34,116 nt of DNA from a virus: the IMG/VR virus record IMGVR_UViG_3300009684_002147, positions 1-34,116 of that record. One strand, written 5' to 3'. The translations under genes and the position numbers were made by a program. Shown here piece by piece: positions 7,963-16,512 of this stretch (position 1 is its first letter; every line of letters begins with the position of its first letter). The notes beneath the pieces were generated by a model. It ran no database searches, was not told the origin of the DNA, and saw only the letters and a list, made by a program, of their open reading frames with translations.

Positions 7963-9093
7963 ATGGAAGAAAAACAAAAACAAATTGAACAAATTGAGCA
8001 GTTTATTAAAAATTTAGACAACAAAGAATTTAATCTTTATTTTTTTACGCTTGACACAAAGGGAAACCCAACTGCTGGTATTGCAAATATTTATGAGCAT
8101 GTTAAGATATTAAATGAATTAGGGTATAAGGCATTTATTCTACATGAAAAAAATGATTATAAATTACGTGGTGATGAAACTGGCATGGGAATTTCAGATT
8201 GGTTAGGTGAAAAATATGCAGCCCTACCGCACGTATCAATAGAAGGGCAAAATTTAAATATTACACCAACAGATTTCATAATTATACCAGAAGCTTTTTC
8301 AACAATTATGGACCAAGTTAAAGGATTTCCATGTAGAAAAGTCGTATTATGCCAAAGTTATGATTATCTTTTAGAGCTTTTACCAATTGGTAAAAGATGG
8401 GAAGTAGATTATGGGTTTAGTCACGTGATTACAACTAGTGAAAGACAAGCTAACTATGTTAAGAGTTTATTTCCTATGCTTAATACATATGTTGTCCCAG
8501 TATCAATACCAAGTTACTTTAAACCTAGTGATAAACCAAAAATTCCCGTTGTAAGTATTCTTACTAGAAATCAAGGTGATGCAGTTAAGATTGCAAAATC
8601 TTTTTATTTACAATATCCAATTTACAAATGGATTACGTTTAAAGAATTACGAGGTGAACCTAGAGAAACATTAGCTGAAGAATTAAAAAAATCTTGTTTG
8701 GCTGTTTGGGTTGATGATGCGGCTGGGTTTGGTACGTTTCCAATTGAAGCTATGGAATGCGGTACACCAGTTATTGGTAAAATTCCTAATATGGTACCTG
8801 AATGGATGGAAACAATTGATGAAAATGGAAATTCAGTAATTAAAAATAATGGCGTTTGGACAAATACAACAATCAACATTCCTGAATTAATTGCAACGTA
8901 TTTAAAAGTTTGGTTCGAGGATGCAATCCCGAATGAACTTATTGAAACCATGAAAAGTTCAACAGGTCAATACACATTTGAAAATCAAAAAGAAATAGTA
9001 TCTAAAGTTTATTCTCAATTAGTCAAAGAAAGAAAAGAAGAATTTAATCAAATTATTATTAATGCCAATTTAACATATGCCGAAACTAAGTAA
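7963..9093 (+). CDS. GT-B fold glycosyltransferase (family 4-like)
   Basis: The 376-residue chain has two Rossmann-like halves. The N-terminal half contains NPTAGIANIYEHVKILNELGY, a Gly-containing loop and helix typical of GT-B acceptors. The C-terminal half contains VSILTRNQGDAVKIAKSF and the donor-binding block GFGTFPIEAMECGTPVIG at 255-272, which matches the family 4 E-x7-E region. Enzymes of this type move a sugar from a nucleotide donor to an acceptor and retain the configuration. The gene follows a hypothetical by five bases and its 3' end overlaps a 50-codon gene. A role in modifying the virion, phage DNA or the host envelope with the sugar made by the upstream cassette is inferred. 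Confidence 0.8.
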   Translation: MEEKQKQIEQIEQFIKNLDNKEFNLYFFTLDTKGNPTAGIANIYEHVKILNELGYKAFILHEKNDYKLRGDETGMGISDWLGEKYAALPHVSIEGQNLNITPTDFIIIPEAFSTIMDQVKGFPCRKVVLCQSYDYLLELLPIGKRWEVDYGFSHVITTSERQANYVKSLFPMLNTYVVPVSIPSYFKPSDKPKIPVVSILTRNQGDAVKIAKSFYLQYPIYKWITFKELRGEPRETLAEELKKSCLAVWVDDAAGFGTFPIEAMECGTPVIGKIPNMVPEWMETIDENGNSVIKNNGVWTNTTINIPELIATYLKVWFEDAIPNELIETMKSSTGQYTFENQKEIVSKVYSQLVKERKEEFNQIIINANLTYAETK

Positions 9094-9229
9094 AAACTAC
9101 GAATACGTTGGTTTTACAAACAACAAACCAATGTTTAAGGTTATAAGTAATCAAAAATGGTACGTTAGATTATACATTATTATCACAAACCCAATTATAT
9201 ACATATTAAAGGGTATTATAAGATATTAA
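9077..9229 (+). CDS. Small 50-residue protein with one membrane segment
   Basis: This short gene overlaps the end of the glycosyltransferase gene by 17 bases in another frame and ends 13 bases before the next one. The translation starts MPKLSKNYEYVGFTNNKP and ends in a very hydrophobic stretch (residues about 29-46, RLYIIITNPIIYILKGII) flanked by basic residues. It fills what would otherwise be a 149-base gap in a tightly packed operon, which supports it being real. It may be a small membrane protein working with the two flanking glycosyltransferases. No family is recognised. Confidence 0.55.
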   Translation: MPKLSKNYEYVGFTNNKPMFKVISNQKWYVRLYIIITNPIIYILKGIIRY

Positions 9230-9242
9230 AATAAACAAAAAA

Positions 9243-10049
9243 ATGAGTAATAAAAATTTAAGTGGGATTTCTGTTATACTCCCAATACACGAATTGAATG
9301 AAACTGTTAAACCAATGTTTCATAACGCAATAAAAAGCGTAGAACTACAACAAGTATTGCCCGATGAATTGGTAATTGTTGTACCCAAAGATAGCGAAGT
9401 AGCTGAATATATTAAAACGGTAGATTTTGAAACAATCAAAAATATTGTTACTATCATAGAAAATGAAGGTGAGACGGATTTTGCAAGCCAAGTAAATTTA
9501 GGTGTTAGTAAAGCAAAATCAGAATGGGTATCTTTTTTAGAATTTGACGATGAATACGCCAATATTTGGTTTAAAAATGTTGTTGAATATAGAAACGCAC
9601 ATAGCAATGTTGGTATTTTTATGCCAATTGTTGTTGATACAGATGCTAATGGTAATTTTATTGGTTTTACAAACGAAGCAGTTTGGGCTAGTAGTTTTTC
9701 GGACGAATTGGGAATTTTAGATTTAAATGCTTTATTATCATATCAAAATTTTAACATTGATGGTATTGTAATTAAAAAAGAAATTTATGAAGAATATGGT
9801 GGGTTTAAACCAAGTATTAAATTAATGTTTATCTATGAATTTTTATTACGAATGGCATTTAAAGATGTCAGAATTATGACAATTCCAAAATTTGGATACA
9901 AACATATGAATCAACGTAAAAATTCATTATTTATGACGTATAAAGATACTATTAATCCAGTTGAGGCTAAATGGTGGTTAAATCATGCAAAAAAAGAATA
10001 TTATTTTGACAAAGATAGAAAAATAACATATGAGAAACAATCTGCATAA
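9243..10049 (+). CDS. GT-A fold glycosyltransferase (family 2-like)
   Basis: The start, ISVILPIHELNETVKPMFHNAIKSVELQQVLPDELVIVV, is the classic family 2 N-terminal strand-helix with the LPDELVIV block. A region with FASQVNLGVSKAKSEWVSFLEFDDEY carries the metal-binding acidic motif (EFDDEY, near residues 99-104). Near 180, GIVIKKEIYEEYGGF fits the family's acceptor side. At 268 residues it is a single catalytic domain without a membrane anchor. The ATG of the next gene follows its stop directly. It probably adds a sugar together with the GT4-like enzyme upstream. The donor and acceptor are unknown. Confidence 0.8.
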   Translation: MSNKNLSGISVILPIHELNETVKPMFHNAIKSVELQQVLPDELVIVVPKDSEVAEYIKTVDFETIKNIVTIIENEGETDFASQVNLGVSKAKSEWVSFLEFDDEYANIWFKNVVEYRNAHSNVGIFMPIVVDTDANGNFIGFTNEAVWASSFSDELGILDLNALLSYQNFNIDGIVIKKEIYEEYGGFKPSIKLMFIYEFLLRMAFKDVRIMTIPKFGYKHMNQRKNSLFMTYKDTINPVEAKWWLNHAKKEYYFDKDRKITYEKQSA

Positions 10050-10778
10050 ATGGTTAATAAAAGGGGCAGAAAACGAAAAAATGAAATGTATTTTGGTCCA
10101 GATGAAGAAAAAGCTGTTAACGATTATTTATCATCAACAGACAATGCCGAAAGAAATTTAATTTATAATCAATGGCTTAGAGAACCATTGAACAAAATGA
10201 TAGAATCAATAATTAGAAGATATAAATTGTATCGTAAGGGTGAAACATTTGAAGATTTACATAGTGACACCCTTTCATTTCTAATGACCAAAGCACATAA
10301 ATTTGAAAATAGTAGAGGTAAAAAAGCTTATTCTTATTATGGGACTATATGTAAACATTATATTTTAGGTCTTTTAATAAAAGATGAAAAGTATACACGT
10401 CAAATGTCATCATATGAAGATATTTCTTCAGATATTGAAGAAAGAAGTGATTTGAGTTATGTAATTGATGATGATAAATTTTTAATGGATGACTTTTTAA
10501 AAAATCTGATTAATAATATTAAAGAAGAACTTGATGACGAACATTTACCATTAAAAAAAAGATTAAATGAAAACGAGCGAAAAGTTGGTCAATCATTAGT
10601 TGAAATTTTACAAAATTGGGAGACGGCATTTGATACAATGAATGGTGGGTCAAAATATAATAAAAATTCAGTTTTAGAAACAATGCGTAATTATACCAAT
10701 TTATCAACCAAAGATATTAGACTGGCAATGAAACGATTTAAAGAACTTTATGAATTTTTAAAACATAACGATATTTAA
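10050..10778 (+). CDS. Putative late-transcription sigma factor (T4 gp55-like)
   Basis: Residues about 45-120 look like sigma region 2: a helix with MIESIIRRYKLYR, then FEDLHSDTLSFLMTKAHKFENSRGKKAYSYYGTICKHYILGLLIKDEK. T4 gp55 has the same order at its core, a FDETK-type turn, a KNPHAYITQACFN-type helix and a basic helix. A basic N-terminal tail and an acidic middle follow, and the last 60 residues form helices (NYTNLSTKDIRLAMKRFKELYEFL). At 242 residues it is somewhat longer than gp55. It would direct host RNA polymerase to late promoters. The next gene is preceded by the repeated ATATTTAT motif. I am fairly sure of a sigma-like fold and less sure of the gp55 role. Confidence 0.55.
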   Translation: MVNKRGRKRKNEMYFGPDEEKAVNDYLSSTDNAERNLIYNQWLREPLNKMIESIIRRYKLYRKGETFEDLHSDTLSFLMTKAHKFENSRGKKAYSYYGTICKHYILGLLIKDEKYTRQMSSYEDISSDIEERSDLSYVIDDDKFLMDDFLKNLINNIKEELDDEHLPLKKRLNENERKVGQSLVEILQNWETAFDTMNGGSKYNKNSVLETMRNYTNLSTKDIRLAMKRFKELYEFLKHNDI

Positions 10779-10794
10779 AAAAATATTTTAGTTA

Positions 10795-10806
10795 ATATTT
10801 ATATAT
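10795..10806 (+). promoter_or_regulatory. Putative late promoter motif (ATATTTATATAT)
   Basis: The 100-base gap between the sigma gene and the 127-residue gene holds no gene. It contains ATATTTATATAT, a variant of the motif found before other late units, 72 bases before the ATG at 10879. A transcript from here would carry the tail and baseplate genes. Confidence 0.45.
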
Positions 10807-10878
10807 GAACCCAATACGCAATAAATAATATTACGTATACAGATAAATTCAAATAACAATTAACTAAAACATATAGAA

Positions 10879-11262
10879 ATGCCAAGAAGAAAAAAACAAG
10901 AAGTTAAAATTAACAATGTTGATAGTCTTGAAGGATTAATGCAAGAAACATATAATGACGCTTGCCTACAAATTAATGATGCGCAAAAAACCATAAATGA
11001 ATTAAGCACTAGTGTTATAGCACAAGATGTTGACGAAGTAACTAAAATTGCTAAAGAAAAAGGTGGATTATTAAAAATTAAAGATTCAGCAATTAGAATT
11101 AAATTAGAATTGGCTAAATTACAAAGCGATATAATAAAAAATCTTGGCGATGTTGATACAGCTATTTCCGAAAGAACTGAAGGTAAAGCTTCTTTGGATG
11201 ATTTTAAATCAATCAGAGAAATGCTTAAAAATGATAAAACTATTAATAATGAACTTGAATAA
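10879..11262 (+). CDS. Helical coiled-coil protein; small-terminase candidate
   Basis: This 127-residue, mostly helical protein has a basic start (MPRRKKQEVKI) and long heptad-like helices (DACLQINDAQKTINELSTSV; RIKLELAKLQSDIIKNLGDVDTAI). It is the first gene after a probable late promoter and is followed two bases later by a virion gene. T4 gp16, the small terminase, is a protein of similar size with a central coiled coil, and no other candidate is seen near the large terminase. That comparison is only of size and helical character. A tail or baseplate chaperone is equally possible. Confidence 0.6.
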   Translation: MPRRKKQEVKINNVDSLEGLMQETYNDACLQINDAQKTINELSTSVIAQDVDEVTKIAKEKGGLLKIKDSAIRIKLELAKLQSDIIKNLGDVDTAISERTEGKASLDDFKSIREMLKNDKTINNELE

Positions 11263-11264
11263 TT

Positions 11265-12707
11265 ATGTCAATATTAAGTCAAAAGAAAAAAGTTTTTGGT
11301 AACATTGCAGCCGCTAGAACGTTAACCGAAAGCATGCCTAAATTAAAGCTTAATTCATCGTTTCCATCAATTAATAATGATGGAAACTCAATTACCTTTT
11401 TGTGTGATTTAATTAAAACGCTTATTGGTTATGAAGCGTTACAACAAAGTATTACCGATACACTGGTATATGAGTTAAAAAACATTGAACTAGAGGTTAA
11501 ACAAGCGTTAAAATCAGAATTAAAATCAATAGTTAATTGTGGGGTAAATCCTTCAATTCCAGATATTATTAAACCTGATGGTAATGGTATGAGTTATATC
11601 GTTGATAAGGTTGATTTTACTGGAATTATGTTTATTGACCCATATTCATCCACTGGTAAATTATTATATAATGATTTAACACCAAATCTTATAAACAGTT
11701 CAGACTATAATACTTTTTTGTATCAAACAATACAAAATGATGGTACTGTTGAAGCATGGCCACAAACGACAACAGCAACTAACAAAATATTATCGTTTCA
11801 ATTCAAATCAAATGACATTTCACGTAAAACACCAAACAATACAATTACGGTAAAAGCTCATTCAGATTATAGTAACAAAACACTTACGGATTTAAATAAT
11901 GATTATATTGATAGTATAAGTTTATTTAATACCGAAAAGCTTTTATCTAATATTATTGATATGGTGTTTGGTACTATTTCTAATGCCTCTAATAAAACTA
12001 TAAAACAATTAGAAAACGAAGCTAAAATAAATACTGTTATCGATAAAATAATTAATTCAGATAATAATGATATTATTAACGATAAATATTTTGTATTTAG
12101 TAACTCTGAAAAAAATCAACAAGAAATAGATGCAAAAAATAGAAAAGAAGGTAAAAAAATATTAAATACATCAAATCAACTTTCTACTAGTGTTTCACTT
12201 TATAGCATAACCGAAATGAACGATTCGGTTAGTAGTACTACTAATCAAATTCAAAAAAAAGATGCTGTATCCAATTCACTTAATTTAATTGGTAATGAAG
12301 TTGCAGCATATAGTAACAATAGCACCGACCATCAGTCGTTAAAATTTAATTTTATTCAAGAACTTATTAATAATCTTATTAAATCTATCGTAAATACTAT
12401 TTTATCGCCAAAAGTAATTTCAATATTTATTATTAATTTTAAAATTATATATGGGCCCGATGCAACCTTTACTGATGCTGTTGATTTTTTAAAAAAGAAT
12501 AAAAATTTAATACACAATATAACTAAAAGAATAACCGAATTAATAATTAAAACATTATTAAATATTGTACTTAAAAACATAACACAACTTGTTACTGAAA
12601 CAATTGTTAAACAACAAATTGATAAAAATCAATCTAACTTAACACAATTATTAAGCTTAATTGGTGTTCCACAAGATGTAATTAGAAAAATAAAAGGATT
12701 GGCGTGA
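11265..12707 (+). CDS. Virion protein of unknown role (probable tail/baseplate)
   Basis: The 480-residue product is rich in Asn, Ile, Ser and Thr. It has an N-terminal helical region, a beta-rich middle (about 100-190) and a long helical C-terminal part (LNLIGNEVAAYSN, then FIQELINNLIKSIVNTILSPKVISIFIINFKIIYGPDATF). The last part is hydrophobic but broken by polar residues, so a membrane span is not certain. It sits two bases after the coiled-coil gene, and its stop overlaps the next start. The run of genes ends in the gp5-like baseplate gene, which suggests a baseplate or tail component. No family is recognised. Confidence 0.65.
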   Translation: MSILSQKKKVFGNIAAARTLTESMPKLKLNSSFPSINNDGNSITFLCDLIKTLIGYEALQQSITDTLVYELKNIELEVKQALKSELKSIVNCGVNPSIPDIIKPDGNGMSYIVDKVDFTGIMFIDPYSSTGKLLYNDLTPNLINSSDYNTFLYQTIQNDGTVEAWPQTTTATNKILSFQFKSNDISRKTPNNTITVKAHSDYSNKTLTDLNNDYIDSISLFNTEKLLSNIIDMVFGTISNASNKTIKQLENEAKINTVIDKIINSDNNDIINDKYFVFSNSEKNQQEIDAKNRKEGKKILNTSNQLSTSVSLYSITEMNDSVSSTTNQIQKKDAVSNSLNLIGNEVAAYSNNSTDHQSLKFNFIQELINNLIKSIVNTILSPKVISIFIINFKIIYGPDATFTDAVDFLKKNKNLIHNITKRITELIIKTLLNIVLKNITQLVTETIVKQQIDKNQSNLTQLLSLIGVPQDVIRKIKGLA

Positions 12708-13150
12708 GTAATGTAAACACTAATAAAAAATCTGAAAACGTAACCGATATTGGATTAGGGTCAATTAGTAGCATATTGAATATTATATTATCAGCGTTCA
12801 ATATACCTAAAACACCTGTTTCGCCATTACCCCCACCATTATTATTGGTAGGTGCAAATCTTAGACCTGGAATTACCGCAAGTGAAATTGCGTCTAGGAT
12901 TATTTCAAGGCAATCTGAGGCAGGTTTAGTTACTGGCGATGTATTTGGAGATGGACCCAATAAAAGCGAAGCAATGGAGCTTATTCGCATTGAAGAGATT
13001 GTTAATTCAATTTTAACAGAAGCCAAAATAGAAATAGTTATACCACCAGGCATTTCTGTAACAACAATAGGAATTGGTAACTTAGGTGCACCAGTCTTAT
13101 CAAATGGAGTTACAACCAATATTGCAGTTGGAAGTGGGGTAATACGTTAA
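12704..13150 (+). CDS. Virion protein of unknown role with GTG start
   Basis: The start is GTG in a GTGA overlap with the previous stop. AAAGGA about eight bases upstream supports this choice. The 148-residue protein has an N-terminal hydrophobic helix (SSILNIILSAFNI), a Pro-rich hinge (PKTPVSPLPPPLLLV), a helical middle and a Gly/Val-rich C-terminus (PPGISVTTIGIGNLGAPVL). Such a composition is common in small baseplate or tail-tip parts. It lies between a larger virion gene and the gp5-like gene. Function is inferred only from position. Confidence 0.6.
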   Translation: MSNVNTNKKSENVTDIGLGSISSILNIILSAFNIPKTPVSPLPPPLLLVGANLRPGITASEIASRIISRQSEAGLVTGDVFGDGPNKSEAMELIRIEEIVNSILTEAKIEIVIPPGISVTTIGIGNLGAPVLSNGVTTNIAVGSGVIR

Positions 13151-13160
13151 AATATATTTT

Positions 13161-13352
13161 ATGGATGAAAAAAAAATAGAAGATTTAGAAAATTTATCGA
13201 ACAACGAGATACTGTTTCAAATTAAACAATATGAAGCTGACCATGAGGCAATGAAATTAATAATTATTAAATATTTTGACGATTTAATTGAAATTGAAAA
13301 GAAATTTGATAAAGCAAATAAAATTTTAGTTAAAAGATTAAAGGGAGAATAA
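13161..13352 (+). CDS. Small coiled-coil protein
   Basis: This 63-residue, highly charged, helical protein (MDEKKIEDLENLSNNEILFQIKQYEAD...) ends in KANKILVKRLKGE. It lies in a ten-base to one-base packed position between two virion genes, and its stop is immediately before the gp5-like start. It could be an assembly chaperone. No motif is recognised. Confidence 0.6.
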   Translation: MDEKKIEDLENLSNNEILFQIKQYEADHEAMKLIIIKYFDDLIEIEKKFDKANKILVKRLKGE

Positions 13353-13353
13353 T

Positions 13354-14334
13354 ATGTCGGCTGATAGTAATTTTAATTCAAACAAACCTAGTGTATTAAG
13401 CACTGTTGATTTTATTAAATCGATTCAAATTGGTATTGTTGTAAGTATTGATGACCCAGAATCACTAGGTAGAATTAAAGTAAAAATTCCTGGTCAAGCT
13501 GCCAAAGGCGGAGACGATGGCGTTGCAACAAATGATATACCATGGTCATATCCTATGGTTCCAAAATTCTTTTCATCAACACCAATTGTCGGTGAGGGGG
13601 TGTTTGTGTTAATTTATGATAAACAAAAAACACATAGTGATAGATTATATTTTGGACCTATTATCTCACAACTTAACAATTTAGAATTTGATAGCGTTGA
13701 TTTAACAGGGTTAAATTCATTTACATTTGCTACAAACACACCTAATGTTGATTTTAATCGAATTCCAGCATTAAAAGGTGTTTTTCCAAATGCTACAGAT
13801 ATTGCAGTACAAGGTAGATATAATACCGATTTAATATTTAAAAAAAATGAAGTATTAATCAGAGCTGGTAAATTTGAAACATCCAAACCTAACGATAATA
13901 ATCCGTTTTCGTTTCAATTTAATGCTATAACACAAGGCTATATTCAAATTAAAAATGATGTTGCGATTACCAAACCACAAGAAGATAAAACACAAGAAAG
14001 AGGCACGGCAATTAATGTTGTTGGAAATAAAATTAATTTATTAACCCACAAAGACGGTTCCCCAAGATTTAATCTAACAAATCAAGATAATTTAATTAGT
14101 GATGAAGAACTTTTAAATATTTTAGATACGGCACATCCGTTACCATTTGGCGATTTATTAATTGAATATCTTAAATTACTTAAAAATGCGGTAATAAATC
14201 ACGTACATAGTAGTAATGGGACACCAGCAACAGACTTAATATCTGGTGGTGCAACTCAAGATGTTTTAAAATTTAAAAGTTTAGCTGAAGACCTTGAAAA
14301 TCGTATGTTATCTCGTAATATACGCATTAATTAA
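13354..14334 (+). CDS. Baseplate hub OB-fold protein (gp5/gpV-like)
   Basis: Residues about 25-110 form the oligosaccharide-binding fold domain of T4 gp5 and P2 gpV: IGIVVSIDDPESLGRIKVKIPG at 26-47, DIPWSYPMVPKF at 61-72, VGEGVFVLIYD and LYFGPI. T4 gp5 follows this with a lysozyme and a beta-helix needle. Here the lysozyme is absent. The C-terminal part (HPLPFGDLLIEYLKLLKNAVINHVHSS) instead resembles the form seen in many environmental T4-like phages. It should form the trimeric hub that mounts the spike at the baseplate centre. An AAGGGAGA site precedes the ATG. Confidence 0.75.
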   Translation: MSADSNFNSNKPSVLSTVDFIKSIQIGIVVSIDDPESLGRIKVKIPGQAAKGGDDGVATNDIPWSYPMVPKFFSSTPIVGEGVFVLIYDKQKTHSDRLYFGPIISQLNNLEFDSVDLTGLNSFTFATNTPNVDFNRIPALKGVFPNATDIAVQGRYNTDLIFKKNEVLIRAGKFETSKPNDNNPFSFQFNAITQGYIQIKNDVAITKPQEDKTQERGTAINVVGNKINLLTHKDGSPRFNLTNQDNLISDEELLNILDTAHPLPFGDLLIEYLKLLKNAVINHVHSSNGTPATDLISGGATQDVLKFKSLAEDLENRMLSRNIRIN

Positions 14335-14335
14335 A

Positions 14336-14349
14336 ATGTTAATTAACAT
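14336..14349. repeat. 14-base perfect palindrome
   Basis: ATGTTAATTAACAT is an exact inverted repeat starting one base after the gp5-like stop and 22 bases before the late-promoter motif. As a hairpin it would have a five-base stem with an AATT loop and no following T-run, so it is a poor terminator. A protein-binding site is possible. In such AT-rich DNA it may also be chance. Confidence 0.35.
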
Positions 14350-14371
14350 CTAAATAATCTAATATTCTTTG

Positions 14372-14386
14372 ATATTTATTAATAAA
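14372..14386 (+). promoter_or_regulatory. Putative late promoter motif (ATATTTATTAATAAA)
   Basis: This 15-mer is identical to the one at 6088-6102 and ends four bases before the ATG at 14391. It lies in the 56-base gap between the gp5-like gene and the next virion gene. It probably starts a unit that runs to 16509. Confidence 0.5.
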
Positions 14387-14390
14387 GAAA

Positions 14391-15794
14391 ATGATTATTA
14401 GAACATTTTTTGATAAAAATAATACACTAATTAAAAATAGTTACACCAATACTGGTAGAAACCCAGTTACTGAACTATTTTATGGGGGTGAAAATATTGC
14501 AAACAAATATAGTCGCTATATTTTTCATTTTGATGAAACTAGATTAGTCAATTTATATAACGATGGTACATTACCAGATTTATCAAAATTAACCCATACA
14601 CTTAAGCTAACAAATACAATAACCTTTAACGCTGAATTCTTAAATGGAACCATGGCATCAAAAGATAGAGCATGTTCATTTGATTTAATAGTATTCAAAA
14701 TTCCACAATTTTGGGATGAAGGTGTTGGATATGATTACGAAACGTCTGCTACTTTAAATGGTGATGGTGCGATATCAGTGGCACCATCTAACTGGATATA
14801 TTCACAAACTGGCATAAATTGGAGTGGTGGTTCGGGTGTATTTTCGGGTACAAGTTCAAAAATTGTTGGTACACAACATTTCGACGCTGGTAATGAAAAT
14901 ATTGAAATTGATATTTCATCTTATGTAAATGGATTACTAACAGGTAATACAAATTATGGATTAGGAATAGCATTTTCAAGAAACTATGAATTAATTCAAA
15001 CAAATAAACTTCAATATGTTGGATTTTTTACTAGACATACACAAACATTTTATGAGCCATTTGTAGAAAGCGTTTATGCAAATTATATTAAAGATGATAG
15101 AAATAATTTTTATTTAGATAAACCAAATAAACTTTATTTATATGTAAATTTAGCTGGAACGCCAACAAATCTTGATAGCTTGCCAACGGTTCGAATATAT
15201 GACCAAAATGGAATTGATTATTTATATTATGATTCAAATGAAATTAATCATGTTACAAAGGGTGTATATTCTATTGACATTACAATACCATCAACACAAT
15301 CCACTGATGGGTATCTATACAACGATGTTTGGAGTAATGTGGTTATCAATGGTATAGCTAGACCAGATATAACTTTGGACTTTGAATTAAAAAATAGTTT
15401 GGGTTATTACAATATTGGTAATGCAGATTCATTACCCAAAAAAGTTGCGGTTAGCATTTCTGGAATACAAAATCAAGAAAAAATAAAACGTGGTGATATA
15501 AGAAAAGTTATTGTATCAACAAGAATTCCTTATACTGTTGAACAAACACAAAGTATTAGTAGCTTAAAATATAGACTTTATGTTACTGAAGGTAGAAACG
15601 AATATACAGTTACTGATTTTGAACCTATTGAAATGGCAACAAACTATAATTATTTTTTATTAGATACGCAAAGTCTTATACCAAATGTTTATTACTTGGA
15701 TATTTTATGTGAATCAAATTTAGAAGTAACAACATTAAAAAATGTATTAAACTTTACAATAGCTAGTGAATCAAACTTTAGAACCAGTCAATAA
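14391..15794 (+). CDS. Beta-rich virion protein, possible fibre/baseplate adhesin
   Basis: The 467-residue product is almost all beta strand, rich in Asn, Tyr, Thr and Gly. The first ~210 residues (RYIFHFDETRL, FDLIVFKIPQFWDEGVGYDYE, then IEIDISSYVNGLLTGNTNYGLGIAFSRNYE) resemble DNRLRE/jelly-roll modules of extracellular proteins, where a polymer- or carbohydrate-binding sandwich is common. The C-terminal part has Ig-like repeats (VRIYDQNGIDYLYYDS; KVIVSTRIPYTVEQ). It has its own late-promoter motif and its stop overlaps the next start. A receptor-binding or baseplate-decorating role is inferred from composition. Confidence 0.6.
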   Translation: MIIRTFFDKNNTLIKNSYTNTGRNPVTELFYGGENIANKYSRYIFHFDETRLVNLYNDGTLPDLSKLTHTLKLTNTITFNAEFLNGTMASKDRACSFDLIVFKIPQFWDEGVGYDYETSATLNGDGAISVAPSNWIYSQTGINWSGGSGVFSGTSSKIVGTQHFDAGNENIEIDISSYVNGLLTGNTNYGLGIAFSRNYELIQTNKLQYVGFFTRHTQTFYEPFVESVYANYIKDDRNNFYLDKPNKLYLYVNLAGTPTNLDSLPTVRIYDQNGIDYLYYDSNEINHVTKGVYSIDITIPSTQSTDGYLYNDVWSNVVINGIARPDITLDFELKNSLGYYNIGNADSLPKKVAVSISGIQNQEKIKRGDIRKVIVSTRIPYTVEQTQSISSLKYRLYVTEGRNEYTVTDFEPIEMATNYNYFLLDTQSLIPNVYYLDILCESNLEVTTLKNVLNFTIASESNFRTSQ

Positions 15795-16168
15795 TGAAAA
15801 ATTTTATAAAAAACAAAATTAGATTGTTTATAAACGAACAAATGATTGATGGACAAAATATGAATTATCATACTCAATCATTATGTAACACAATGAGTGT
15901 AAAAAGCTATGAAGAAGTACTTGGTAGAGTAATAGCAGCAATTGGCACCAAAGAAAAAAATCCTGAATTATGGGCTAAAATTGCGAAGCCATTAAGTATG
16001 TTACAACAAGCTAACAATGAAATTAATAAAGAAAAACATACCGATGTGAATGGCAATAAAACAAATAACTCAAATGGCATGACTGGTGATTCAATGGTAG
16101 ATGAATCAAATACTTGGTGGACCGCAATACAGTCAACTATTTGTGAACAAGGACCAGAATTTCAATAA
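15794..16168 (+). CDS. Small protein with leader ending in INE (possible processed virion protein)
   Basis: The start overlaps the previous stop as TAATG. The first 15 residues, MKNFIKNKIRLFINE, are a basic amphipathic helix ending in an (I/L)xE site. This resembles the leaders of the minus-strand genes at 16920, 17688 and 18829. The rest (124 residues in total) is polar, with a helical middle (EVLGRVIAAIGTKEKNPELWAKIAKPLSMLQQANNEI), a Ser/Asn/Thr-rich linker and a WWTAIQSTICEQ tail. T4 internal proteins carry a comparable capsid-targeting peptide cut after xxE by the prohead protease. No other function is apparent. Confidence 0.6.
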   Translation: MKNFIKNKIRLFINEQMIDGQNMNYHTQSLCNTMSVKSYEEVLGRVIAAIGTKEKNPELWAKIAKPLSMLQQANNEINKEKHTDVNGNKTNNSNGMTGDSMVDESNTWWTAIQSTICEQGPEFQ

Positions 16169-16170
16169 TT

Positions 16171-16509
16171 ATGAAAAAATTTTTAAACATTTTATTGTCT
16201 GATAGCAACAAAATTTCTATGAAACGATTCATAGGGTTAATTTGTTTAAGTATGTTTGTTGCATATGGAATTGCTGGGATTTTAAATCCTTTTAATCTTC
16301 AATTTTGGGTATTTTATGTATCGTTATGTGTAATTACAATATGGATAGCATTTAAATTTATGTCGGCAGAAAAAATATTAAAATATGATGTTATTGGTAA
16401 ATTATCTAAACTTCCAACAATAAAAGATAATGTTGACCAAGCAATACATTCTGAATCAGAAGAAACTAATAATATAATTGATGAATTTCCACTACCACCA
16501 AAAGAATAA
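16171..16509 (+). CDS. Two-span membrane protein, holin candidate
   Basis: The 112-residue protein has a short basic start, two membrane segments (about 17-38 and 44-63) separated by a short NPFNLQF turn, and a charged C-terminal tail ending FPLPPKE. The KISMKRFIGLICLSMF segment resembles that of phage holin-like proteins, in which both ends face the cytoplasm. It is the last plus-strand gene before the convergent minus-strand block, and its stop is three bases from the stop of the gene at 16513. No endolysin is seen nearby, so a holin role is only a suggestion. Confidence 0.6.
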   Translation: MKKFLNILLSDSNKISMKRFIGLICLSMFVAYGIAGILNPFNLQFWVFYVSLCVITIWIAFKFMSAEKILKYDVIGKLSKLPTIKDNVDQAIHSESEETNNIIDEFPLPPKE

Positions 16510-16512
16510 GGT

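Noticed and set aside
15180-15200. TTCGAAT-like string as a tRNA T-arm
   Set aside because: It is in coding sequence, with no acceptor stem or anticodon arm around it. No tRNA gene was found anywhere.
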